From Przewalskia tangutica (taxonomy: Eukaryota > Streptophyta > Magnoliopsida > Solanales > Solanaceae): a DNA stretch of 64,000 nt. Made by a program: the position numbers and the translations under genes. The notes under the pieces were generated by a model. The model worked only from the letters and a program-made list of their open reading frames with translations. It was not told the DNA's origin and did no database searches. Each line of letters starts with the position of its first letter. Position 1 is the stretch's first letter. Where the stretch lies: positions 8,674,307 through 8,738,306 of the forward strand of contig CM056724.1 in NCBI GenBank assembly GCA_029844215.1, read 5' to 3'. Shown piece by piece: positions 53,900-64,000 of this stretch.

Positions 53900-55117
53900 C
53901 GAAGGGATCTAAACATCACGGCGATCAAATTTGACTTTGCGGCGTTAGGACATACGATCAATTTTCTCGATTTTACGAGCTCACCGAGGTTGCAATCGAT
54001 TATACAAGTTCGGATGCGAAGGATTGAAGCGATTTTATGAACAAGAAACGTGACACATTCTGTCTAGATGGTTTAGGCGATCGATGAGATCAATTTGGTT
54101 TTAAAGAGACCCGTGGTCGTCACGCTGCTCGCAGGAGGCGTCCGGACCTGGCAGGAAGCGATACAAATGGAATTGTTGCGCGGTATGTCGAGAATTGCGC
54201 TATGGTGGCAGATCACATGTTGGATACAGGTTGGCGAAGAGCCGTAACCGCTAGATGGTTATGGCGAGATCACGTTGGTCTGTCAAGTGAGGCGATTAGG
54301 TAATTCGATGTAGTGATTTGTGATCATCTCTTGGATTACCTGAAAAATGTCGAAGAATCGCCGACATCTTATCTGAATCGCTGCTTATGCTGATATTGGA
54401 AGGATTTTGATGGAAAGGATTCGACAGAGATAAACATCACGGATATGTCGATTGAAAGGAACCAGTATTTGTTGAGCTCAGGAGTTACGCTTTGTGGTCT
54501 ACTCACTGGAGTGTAAGGATCGAAACTCGCCTTGATGATTGCACTTAAGGCGAAAGTGAAGAAGTCGAGAGAAGAGTCACATAGAGGCATTTATCTGTCC
54601 CAGGCTATTGGAGATTTTTGTGGGAAAGCCGAATGGCTGGACTCTGTCAGACCTTGTGTCATATTTATCAAAACAACCTTTCTGTGTACAATGAGAGCTT
54701 ATAGCGTATCGTGCAGCGTTGCTTGTCGAATGAAGTCGAAGCGTACTAGAAAGGATGTTCGTATGGAGGAGAAGCTAAAGTATTGCGGCGCAGAAAGTCG
54801 ATTTCCTCAAAACAAACATGGCAATGAGAGAAGGCGTATACATTACAGCGATTCTTTTGCCAAATGAAGGGACATGCAGAAAGATGTTTTGGATTTGTTA
54901 TTGCATTGCGTAATAAACAAAGGCATGTCAAAAGAAAAGTGCTATGAAGTTGATAGAAATTATCCATTGATTATAAGGAAGAATAAAGCGCAAGGTGTAT
55001 CCGATGGAAACGGAGACCCTTTGAAGAGATTGTAGTAGAAAGTAGATGGTTTTATACGTATTGGAGTCAAAGGAAGAAGTCTTGATTATATGAAGACACG
55101 AGGCGTACGTTGCAGTT
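53900..55117 (+). pseudogene. Degraded gag/protease region of Copia-D
   Basis: Occupies the place of gag between primer site and integrase. No zinc knuckle or D-S-G motif could be read in any frame, and many CG/CHG words interrupt it. The ORF at 54532-54867 has only weak gag character. Confidence 0.5.
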
Positions 55118-56140
55118 GTGACCCCAATGGAGATTGAGTTGAATGCAGATCTTTGTGTAATACGAAGGTTAGGGCATGTGCCAATGAGTGTTATTAGAAA
55201 GATAGAAAATTTCAAAAATAAGTCTAACTTCACAATACAACACTGTGGAGTTTGTCCTATGGCAAGACAAACCAGAATGAAATTTCTAGTTAGTAGTAGT
55301 AGAGCTAATAGTGCATTTCAGTTGTTACACCTTGATGTATGAGGACCATATAGGATTCCCACTTATACTGGTATGAGATATTTCCTGACTGTTGTTGATG
55401 ACCATACTAGATGGACTTGGATTTTCTTACTTCATGTTAAATCTGATGTTGTTATCATTCTTAAGAATCTTAGTACAATGGTTAAAAATCAGTTTGGTGC
55501 ATGTATTAAGAGTGTTAGGCCAGATAATGGTTCAGAGTTCTTTAATAGATCTTGTAATGAGCTGTTTACACAGCTAGGGATTGTGCATCAGAGTTCATGT
55601 CCACATACTCCTCAACAAAATGGAGTAGTGGAAAGAAGACATAGACACATATTAGAAATTGTCAGGGCCATCAAATTTCAGAGTCAGTTACCATCCAAAT
55701 TCTGGGGGGAATGTGTGGAAACAGCTGTATATGTGATTAATAGGATCCCATTTGTAGTAATAGGAAATGTTTCACCATATGAAAAGTTGTATGGAAGAGT
55801 TCCTAATCTGTCACATCTGAGAGTATTGGGATGTCTTTGCTATGCCACCAACTTACAGAAGAAGGATAAGTTTGACACTAGGGCCATCAAATCAGTATTG
55901 CTTGGATATTCATCTAGGCAGAAAGGTTACAAGTTACTCAATCTCACCAATAATGCTATCTTTGTGGCGAGAGACGCGGCATTTATGAAGATATATTTCC
56001 CTTCAAAGATCACCAGCAGGACATCATTCCAGATATTAGTAGCTCTGTTCCTTCATTCTCTGAAGATCATATGGGTGGCAGAGGCCATCAAACTGTTGAG
56101 TCAGATGGAGCAAACAAGTCAACAGCTCAGTATGAATACA
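55118..56140 (+). pseudogene. Copia-D integrase, one premature stop
   Basis: Reads the zinc-binding end HCGVCPMARQTRMKF, then LLHLDV, a TGA where tryptophan is expected (DVWGPYR), and FLTVVDDHTRWTW. It continues through the second aspartate in VRPDNGSEF and the glutamate in PQQNGVVERRHRH. The long frame 55373-56170 continues into the GYSSRQKGYKL module. All three D-D-E residues are present, and only the TGA breaks the domain. Confidence 0.9.
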
Positions 56141-56145
56141 CAAGT

Positions 56146-56253
56146 GTTGTTGCAGATGGAATCACAGTAGATAATTCAGATGTTGTTGCAGATGGAATCA
56201 CAGTAGATAATTCAGATGATGTTGCAGATGGAACCACAGTAGATAATTCAAAT
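56146..56253 (+). repeat. Three in-frame 36-bp repeats in the Copia-D linker
   Basis: Units at 56146-56181, 56182-56217 and 56218-56253, each coding VVADGITVDNSD or a near copy. The first two are identical and the third has three changes. They lie between integrase and RT, in the frame that starts at 56071. Confidence 0.92.
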
Positions 56254-57990
56254 TTTTCTCATCCTGAGGTTGCTGTTTTGCATGTTTCTCCAACTGCTCA
56301 GACTCCAGCAATAAGGAGATCTGACAGGACTAGGAGACCCCCACATGGATGAAGGACTTTATTCAGCCTACAGCAGATTCAAAGAGTATGCAGACATGTC
56401 TATATCCACTGTCTGCAACTTTCAGCTATGCAGGATTATCCTCAACTTATCAAAGTTTTTTAGTCAAGGAATCAGAAGAATGTGAACCACAATCCTCTGA
56501 TGGCGGGAAAGACAGGATGGGTAGAGGCATGAAGTCCGAAATTCGAGCCGAGGACAATCATAAGGAAATCATGGACCTCCTCACGACAAAGGGCTATAGG
56601 TTGAGTGGGTGTTTAAGATCAAGTCTGGCGTCCGCGAGGTTGAGAGATTGAGCAAGGCTTGTGGCAAAGGGGTATAATCAAAAGGAAGGCATCGACTATC
56701 AGGATACATTTTCCCCTGTGGCAAAGATGCTCACTGTCAGATCTGTCATCTCAGTTGCTGCTTCTAAGGGCTGGAATATATATCAAATGGATGTCTTTAA
56801 TGCTTTCTTGCAAGGTGATCTCACTGAAGAGGTTTATATGACACTGCCTCAAGGTTTTACAAATCGCCAGGAAAGGTTTGTAGATCGTTGAAGTCCTCTA
56901 CGGATCGAAAGCTTCTCAGCGATGGAACATTAAGTTAACTAACGCTTGCTCTCTTTTGGTTTTGTCCAAGAGTCATCCGACTATTCTCTGTTTACGAAGG
57001 ATGCTTGCCACCTTGGTTGTGGTTCTATCTACGTGGACGTTTACTTATTACAGTAATGATCCACCTCATCCAGAGACCAAGTTCTTGCTAATGTAACTTC
57101 AAGATTAGGATTTGGGGACTTGCGATACTTTCTGTCCGGAGTGCAGGTTGCAGAATAACACCGCATCAGAATGCACCAACGTAAATACGTATTGGAATTG
57201 ATTGCGATTGGTTTCACAGGAGCAAGCTGCTCTCACGTTCTCTTTGGAATTGAATGTCAGGCTTACTTCCTTTCTTTATGATCAACATGTACCTCCTGAT
57301 GCTTCTGCTTGTGTGCACAGTGATCCACTTTTGGATGATCCAGTCAGCTATCAACGACTGATTGGTCGACTTTTATACCTGACTCATACTAGGCCAGACA
57401 TTGCCTTTGCTGTCCAGAATCTGAGCCAATTTCTGCAAGCACCCAAGACTTCTCATCTTCTGGCAGCACATAGAGTGGTCAAGTATATTAGACAGGCTCC
57501 TGGATTGGGGATTTTTTTGTCCTCTGGAGGTTCGTCAGCTTATCGCTTATTGTGATCTTTGATTGGGCGTCGTATCTCAACACGCGAGATCCACGGTATT
57601 TGGTCTTTGGTGCCTCTCTTATATCCTGAAATCGAAGAAACAATGCACCATCTCCGGGAGCTCGTAGAGGCCGAATACAAGCGTAAGCCAGCAAGCGAGG
57701 TAGTCCGGTCCATGTCTGTTTGTTCACGTAACTTGTTGTTTACCGCTTCTGCTTATTCTCTCGCTGCGTGATGCAGTTCCACATCCAAATTACTGCGAAT
57801 CCTGTTTTCCATGAACGTACGAAGCACATCGACATTGATTGCCACTTTATCCGGGAGAAGATACATCAGGGTCTGATTTCCACCGTCTATGTGCTCATCA
57901 AGATCAACTCACATGTGTTGTGAAGGGCCGACTCGTGGTCATCACCTTATTTCTTTATCAAGCTCGGTCTGAAGAACTTATTTTCAGTAC
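56254..57990 (+). pseudogene. Copia-D reverse transcriptase and RNase H, frames broken
   Basis: The linker ends RRSDRTRRPPHG. RT begins near 56590 (EWVFKIK), shifts frame, and continues from 56661 with AKGYNQKEGIDYQDTFSP and IYQMDVFNAFLQGDLTEE. Around 57028 the active-site region reads YVDV because one base seems missing from YVDDLL. RNase H at 57202-57555 has YQRLIGRLLYLTHTRPDIAF. The tail near 57780-57990 has NPVFHERTKHIDIDCHFIRE-like sequence in shifted frames. Confidence 0.85.
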
Positions 57991-58005
57991 CTAGCTTGCG
58001 GGGGG
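57991..58005 (+). promoter_or_regulatory. Polypurine tract of Copia-D
   Basis: CTAGCTTGCGGGGGG directly precedes the 3' LTR. Confidence 0.8.
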
Positions 58006-58266
58006 TGTTGAGGATAGTTAAATTCTTTATATTTAGTTTATTACTATTTTACCCTTACTTCACATTTTACTACTTTACCCTTACTTGGCATTTTACCATT
58101 CTATCCTTATAGCAAACTATACATTGTAATTGCTTAGCAGTCGTTCATTTTAACATTTTCAGAAATAAAGGAAAACTTCTGCAAGTTTCCATTGTCTTCT
58201 ATTTTCCCCTTTCCACCCTTGTTAACCACAGGAACTTCGATTCTTCCACATAGCTGCATCTTAACA
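58006..58266 (+). repeat. 3' LTR of Copia-D
   Basis: Same length and ends as 53611-53871, with five differences counted by hand. Confidence 0.95.
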
Positions 58267-58271
58267 AGTGA

Positions 58272-61200
58272 GCACTCCCATTTTAACTCTACAAACTTTT
58301 CTTAGGCACTGTTTTTTATTCTTTTTTAAAATTATGATTACGGATCTAAATATAAATATTTAATTCTTAAGAAGTTGTCACTAAATTTGAACATTGAATA
58401 GTTAAAATGATTTATTTTCTCAACATTTAAAAGTGTGTTGTTCATCTTTATTTAAAAAGTAATAAATGGTATCCTATGCAATATTAAAATTGTGTTGAAT
58501 TTGTCAATTCAAAGTTTAATTTCTGAATGGATGATATTTTTCTTGAATTAGTTTGGGTATACTCTTTATCGTTTAAATATATTATAGACACAAATATAAT
58601 GTGCATAAGCATGGGCTCCCCATATGCTTATAGTATACATAATCGCAAAAGGAAAACACGGCAGGTGATTGATAACATAATATATGTTTCTTTTAAGTGT
58701 ATGTAAATATTTTTACACCATTGATAGATAGAACTTAAATTCATTCACAATTTCTCATTACATAACACGGAAATGCATGCCCCAATTCATTGTACTTTGT
58801 CAATAATAGCACATGTTTATTGATATAATATTCTTTTCTGGAGTTGAAGTTGATTTGATTCAAATTCTAGTTGTTATAGCACATTCCGCGATTTACTAAT
58901 AGTAATATTGATGAATCGATACTACTACCTCCAAGACTAATCTGGCGTAAACCGAAAATCTGTAGCACAAAAAAAATCTAAATGGAGCTGGTGGCAACTA
59001 GCTTGACATGTTCTTCTTCGGCAGAAAACGTCAAAAAGAAGAAGGGTTCCAAGAAAGCTGTCGTTTTATAATTGGGAACATCCTTTTGCTCCTTCCAGTT
59101 GTTGAATCATGCAAATGTTTGAATGTGTTCATTATTTAGTAATCACTCAGTTCACCTCTATTTGTCCAATATATCAAAAATAGATTTTCACTTTTAATAT
59201 ATTTAAAGAAGACAAAAAAAGATATTATTTGACGCATAGTATTAATTATTCATTTTAAATTATTTTTCAAGTCCATTAAAACTATGCACCAATTAATATG
59301 ATTATAATACTAAATGAATTTGGGAGCAATATATAATTACATAAAAGAAAAATTTACCAAATCTTAATCTTTTTCTTTTGGTATAACCATCCAATATTCG
59401 GTACTACTACTACTACTGATCGATTAATTTGGATTCGTGTTAAGTACATTAAGAGTTAAACTCCTGCTGCCAGGAATTTGTCTAATTCCAAAGCTCAAAC
59501 TTGGCAAGTAAAAAAGTACTGACTTTTCACACAAAACTCGTAATACTAACTACTAAGGTCGACTACTTTAGCTCCTTTTAATTATAGCAACCATTATAAT
59601 TAAATCATAGTCTCTATTGCTGCCTAGCTATTTTTTTTGTGTTGTATTCTTCACAAGAATGTGGTAGCTATGTATTAGAGTATATATACAATTACAGAAA
59701 TGCATGATCAATTCTAAATTTACTTTTACAGGTTGACAACCTTTTAGTTCTTCCTCTTCTTCACCAACAAATATTTTATATTTAACGACAAGAAGTTTTT
59801 AGTTAATGCTAATATATATTTGGTTAAACTAAAAATAGAATTAGAGTCTGTTTGGCCAAGTTTTTTTAAAAATTGTTTCTGTTTCTTAAAAGTAGTTTTG
59901 AAGAAAGCTTTCTGCATAATCTGTTGCATTGTTTGACTTATAATTATGTAAGATTTCCGGAAATGTAAACACTTGTTGGCCTACATTTATGCAAAAAAAA
60001 CTAGAATATTCTTTTTAATAGATTTAAAACTATTTAAAATATTATTTTCTATCATATGTTTCTAAAAATTAGTATATATTTACAATTTAATATTTTTTTA
60101 AAAAATTATTTAATTACAACATTTAATAAATATAATAATATTATATTGTATATAAGAAATGAACGATAATACGATAATAACGACTTAAATATTGCTCAAA
60201 CCTACCCCCACCGCCTCCTTCCCACACCTACCCCTCCACCCCCACCCATCCTCAAATTTCTATTTATAACTACACAATCACTAAAAGTTTATAGGAGTTC
60301 CATTTTAAGGAGGTTCTTAAGTGCAAAGACTTATTAATGTAATTATTAGGTCAATAACTACACTATTAAGTGCAATAGGATTGATAAATTAGGTCATTAC
60401 CTGTTAAAATAAAACTAGTGGCTTAGTTGGATTTAAAACTTTACGACTGATTCATCACAACTCTTTTTCAATCCATTTTTTAAAATATATCGAGAACCAT
60501 TTGAGGAGATTCAGGGAACTTGTTTTGGTATTTCCCTTAAATTGAATATTCTACTAGCTTTTAGGGTTTTTAGAGACATATGGAAGACGAATGTTGTATG
60601 AAGTGTTTGCCCGTTTAATTAAAATTTCAAAATCTTTTTACTTTGAAATATATTTACTGTACAGTAAAACTTAAAAAAAAAATGAATAGTAGTAGTTTGT
60701 GTTTCGTCAAATTATTTAATATTTGCTAAGTAACATTAGAGTAATACTTTAGTTGCTCATACTCTTTAAAAACGCGATTTCTTATGCAAGTTATGAAAAA
60801 TGACACGTAAAGACATATTTACAAAGAGTATTATTTAAAATTACAAATTATTTGACATATTTATCAGATTAATGAAAAATTTCAATTACATTTAATCTTA
60901 ATGCAAAAAATGAAATCACCAAGTAAGAGAATGAAGCGAGTTTACGAGTCTTTTGGTAAGTGTATTTTTGTTATAGAAAAATAGCTAAAAACAATATGTT
61001 TGTGCTTCTAAGGAGAAGCAATATTTTTCAGCTTCTTTTCCCTCAAAATGTTTTAATTAATTTTACCCAAAACTTGGACAAAAGTCATTTTTACGACACT
61101 TTTTTTTTTATAAACATTGGTAATTTTTTTCAACATTTATTTTAAATTTCACTAAATCCTCACTTCCTTGTTGAACACTTTCTCTTCAAAATAAATACCC

Positions 61201-61314
61201 TTTTATTATAGGTAATTTAATTTCTCAAAAGCTTGACCAATCATATTTTCTGGACAAATACGAAGCGATTGGCATTATGATATTATTCACAAAAATACGT
61301 TTAAAAAGAGAAAG
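58272..61314. other. AT-rich intergenic region
   Basis: No gene recognised. A 29-codon frame at 58982-59071 (MELVATSLTCSSS..., lysine-rich end) is too short to call. The segment 59843-59935 begins GTCTGTTTGGCCAAG and may be part of a MITE. The rest is A/T-rich without clear structure. Confidence 0.4.
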
Positions 61315-61334
61315 AAAGAGTAAGAGAACAGTAG

Positions 61335-61552
61335 GATCACAGGTTCGAATCCCCTCAATGAATATCCTCATTTGGTGGGTATGGAGAGCTTGGTCACACA
61401 AGTTCGAGACCCCAGGGTAACACTTTGGCTCCTCGCCTCTTGGGAGCGTCACACTGACTTGTCAGTGTGGTTTAAGCTAGACTATGTTTGCGCCACGTCG
61501 TCATAGTTTACCCAGTCGCGCATTCGGATAGCATCGGATTTCACGTTAAACA
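61335..61552 (+). mobile_element. 5'-truncated SINE with a 20-bp target duplication
   Basis: The flanks AAAGAGTAAGAGAACAGTAG at 61315-61334 and 61553-61572 are identical. The body has a B box GGTTCGAATCC near its start (61342-61352) but no A box, so the 5' end is truncated. It ends CACGTTAAACAA. Phrases such as AGCTTGGTCACACAAGTTCG mark a dispersed Solanaceae SINE type. Confidence 0.85.
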
Positions 61553-61572
61553 AAAGAGTAAGAGAACAGTAG

Positions 61573-62128
61573 TAATTTAAGGAAGAATATTCCAATTTAA
61601 AACTAGTTTAAAAGCCAATCATGTGGAAGGTGGTGTGTATTCGATGGAACCGACTATTCCTTGCATCGCTACTAAACTTTATGTAACAGTTGTACCACGG
61701 CTCTCATATCTTTGTAGATTTTACTAGTGTTTTAAAAGGTGGGGGATAAACAGGACATTTCACATATGTCTCGAGATGTTAGTCAGGTAGGGTGTAAGTC
61801 TTCTCGATATTTATTTTTTAGTATTTTATAAAATAATATAATTATAATAAATATTTTAAAATAGATAAATTACATAAAAATTGTAAATAAATTATATATA
61901 TATGTGTGTGTGTGTGCGCGCGGGCGCACACTCTATCCTCAAAAAAACTAATCAAAGAAATTCATTATACACCACTTACAACTTGTAATTATACATAACA
62001 TAATTTTACAAGTATAAATAATAAAATGAAATAAGAGGTATTATGAAATGCAAATCAACTCTAACCTATTAACTTTCAAACAATGAAAAAATCACAATCT
62101 TTTAAAACAATATAACTATCATACTATT
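61573..62128. other. Intergenic with a TA/TG/CG microsatellite
   Basis: 61895-61930 is a compound simple repeat (TA)n(TG)n(CG)n. No gene recognised. Confidence 0.5.
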
Positions 62129-63130
62129 TGTCACGACCCAAAATCTCAGAGTCGTGATGGCACTAACCCCAAGGATCAGTAATCCAATCACAACCATCCA
62201 ACTAGAATTAAATAGAAAAATACAATGCGGAATTTGTTAAGTAAATCAATTTAAGTCTTATGAAATTTCATAGTATAAATAATACAAACTCCCAAGACTG
62301 GTGTCACTTGTACAAAAACTATCTACAGAATGCAGGTTGGGAATATATCCCTAAATACATAATTGTCCCGAAATGCGAAGACAAAATTAAGAAGGAAGGA
62401 AGAAGCATCCGGTGTCACGGATCTCCATGTAGCTCACCCTGAATCCTTCGAAATAGCTCCACAATGGCTGGATAGTCGCAAACTCCACTAGAATCAGGAA
62501 TAGAACCTGCACACGAAAAGGTACAACAAGTGTAGTGTGAGTACAAAAATAACGGGTACACATTAGCATCATCGACCGCTTCTATCTTAAACGGAGACGA
62601 GGACTGGCCTAACGATTACTATTTCCACACTAACCGCCATCGATTTACTATAATGATGTAATATTTGAATCCACTCAAATCAAGAGTCTAAGCCTAGGTT
62701 ATAGCATCTAATTCCCCGAGCCTAATAAGGTATTTATGATTCATACCAATAGAGTCTAATCAATCCAATATTTAAGCTTAATCATAAGAACCTCTCACTA
62801 TTCAGGAACACTCAGATAGCCAAGTAGCATGATAAATCGATAATTACGCAGTTTAGGTAAACAAGCAACAATGAAGGAATGAGTAAATGATATGAAATGT
62901 AGATGTTATGCAATGCAACACCTTTGTTTCTCATCACCAGTGTACACACGTTCGAATGTCAACGAATCGTGACCCATGGGGGACTCACGAGGTACATATA
63001 CCATTTAGGCTCACACAGTGCCTAAGTATAATCACATTATAGTCTCACACATCACTTAAGATGTTCCCACAATACCAAAGTATAATCACACAACTCTTAT
63101 ACTCGTCTATTTCCACAATGTTTATACATT
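62129..63130 (+). mobile_element. Tekay/Del-like Gypsy LTR fragment
   Basis: Starts TGTCACGACCCAAAATCTCA, the same LTR opening as element B, and continues in the non-coding LTR style of that group. No 3' end (GTGTAACA) is seen before Copia sequence begins near 63150, so it is truncated or interrupted by the Copia element. The exact junction is not visible. Confidence 0.6.
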
Positions 63131-63149
63131 ATGAAGTGTGTCGTATTCT

Positions 63150-64000
63150 TCCATGATTGTCGCTACGTCCGAGGATACTTCTACACAGTTTGAAAATTCG
63201 CCAAATTATGGCCAAAAGGGACGAAATAGTGGTAATGGAGACAAAAATGTGACGATGGCCGCGGTGGTGGAAAGGGCGGCAGACATCATCGTGACGGAGG
63301 AGGCAGCAGTGGCGGCGGCCAACATCAACCGCCGACCCAGTGGCAGTCTAGGGCACCATAGGACAATGGGCCGACACCATGGCCTGGTAGTGGCTTGGTC
63401 ATGCCTCCCTACCCCTATCTAGCCAGTAATTAGGCCTGGCCCAAGTCACAACCAACGACCCAGCATCAACCAGGAATTCTTGGGCCACTGCCGAGCCAGT
63501 GGTGTGGCAGCACGCCCACTCGGCAGTGGCACCCCAACATTTATTGAGGCTGCAATGCATACTCTTAGGCTTAATCCGCCCGACGTAAATTGATACATGG
63601 ACACCGGTGTAACTTCTCATATGACGTCCTTCCAAAGTAATCTCTCGTCCTATTTTATTTGAGCCATTATAGTGGTATAATTATCGGAAATGGACATTCA
63701 ATTCCAATTCGAGGTTATGGTACTACAAATTTGCCTCCCCCGAACTCATCGTTAACTTTAAAAAATGTCCTTCACGCTCCTCAAATAATTAAAAACTTAA
63801 TTTCAGTTAGAAAATTTACTACCGATAATTGAATTTATGTTGAATTTGATCTTTTTGGATTTTTCGTGAAGAATTTTCATACGGGGATGCATCTAATGAG
63901 ATGTGATAGTCGAGGCAAGCTTTATCCAATCACCACAATCACACATCAAGCCACATTACCATCCATTTTTACAGCTTTGGCTCCTTCTTTATGGCATGAA
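63150..64000 (+). mobile_element. Third Copia element: gag end and protease, leaves the window
   Basis: Around 63250-63320 the frame gives a glycine/arginine-rich gag end (GRGGGKGG...). Then YMDTGVTSHMTS (63595 onward) is the aspartic protease core, preceded by TGA where tryptophan is usual. IIIGNGHSIPIRGYGT, LTLKNVLHAPQIIKNLISV and the MHLMRCDSRGKLYPI pre-integrase segment follow. The last bases read ALAPSLWHE, just before the usual RLGH. The element is on the plus strand and truncated by the window edge. Several stops are present. Confidence 0.88.

Larger units (their letters stand above)
53611..58266 (+). mobile_element. Copia-D: complete Ty1/Copia retrotransposon
   Basis: LTRs of 261 bp at 53611-53871 and 58006-58266 are flanked by the duplication AGTGA (53606-53610, 58267-58271). 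Five differences between LTRs (about 2%) point to recent insertion. In order: primer site TAGTATCAGAGCC, degraded gag, integrase, a linker with 36-bp repeats, RT, RNase H and a G-rich PPT. Integrase is almost intact, while gag, parts of RT and RNase H are heavily broken despite young LTRs. Its integrase and RT resemble those of Copia-A, so both belong to one broad lineage. Confidence 0.95.

Noticed and set aside
58982..59071. 29-codon frame starting MELVATSLTCSSS
   Set aside because: Too short, with no family match and no transcript evidence available.

Overview
This is a plant nuclear window. Intron-containing genes, EAR-type C2H2 zinc-finger genes and a dense load of LTR retrotransposons, SINEs, MITEs and a Helitron relic show that. 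The repeat families (an Au-type SINE, a TS-like SINE tail ending in TTG repeats, an Ogre-like LTR ending AATTGGGTGTCAACA, and Tekay/Del-like LTRs starting TGTCACGACCC) suggest a dicot, most likely Solanaceae. That placement is inference from remembered repeat families, not from a search.

Host genes are few. Two single-exon C2H2 zinc-finger repressor genes of the ZAT11/ZAT12 type sit head to head: 361-855 on the minus strand and 5522-6043 on the plus strand. A C-terminal relic of a third copy lies at the left edge. A small unknown gene is at 34524-34853 (minus). An eight-exon Rab GTPase gene of the RABE1/RAB8 class runs on the minus strand from 48211 to 36098. Its exons join in frame to 215 codons, although intron 3 is 8.5 kb long because it holds a complete retrotransposon insertion.

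From 6.8 to 29.9 kb there is one three-level nest. Copia-A (6804-29899, minus, TSD AATAG) is split by a Gypsy-type solo LTR, B (9399-26979, TSD CATGG). B is itself split by a 14.4-kb non-coding Ogre-like element, C (9556-23955, TSD GTCTT). C has 4.6-kb LTRs, a very GC-rich ~53-bp minisatellite and a family of hairpin repeats whose stems covary.

From 29.9 to 36 kb lie an older Copia relic, a small Ogre-like LTR derivative and a tRNA-derived SINE with a 13-bp TSD. From 37.2 to 45.2 kb is an Athila-like Gypsy element (TSD TGCAC). It is antisense in RABE1 intron 3, split an older Au-type SINE, and has lost reverse transcriptase and integrase. From about 49.2 to 51.8 kb is a Helitron relic with RPA-like and UBP12/13-like fragments and a nested TRIM. 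From 53.6 to 58.3 kb is a second Copia element, D (TSD AGTGA). The right end holds a truncated SINE, a Gypsy LTR fragment and the 5' part of a third Copia element that leaves the window.

The two LTRs of element C, and those of the Athila-like element, are nearly identical over AT-rich stretches. They differ in short messy patches at CG, CAG and CTG sites. This looks more like base-calling error at methylated cytosines than true divergence, so broken frames inside the transposons should be read with caution. The unmethylated-looking host exons are clean.
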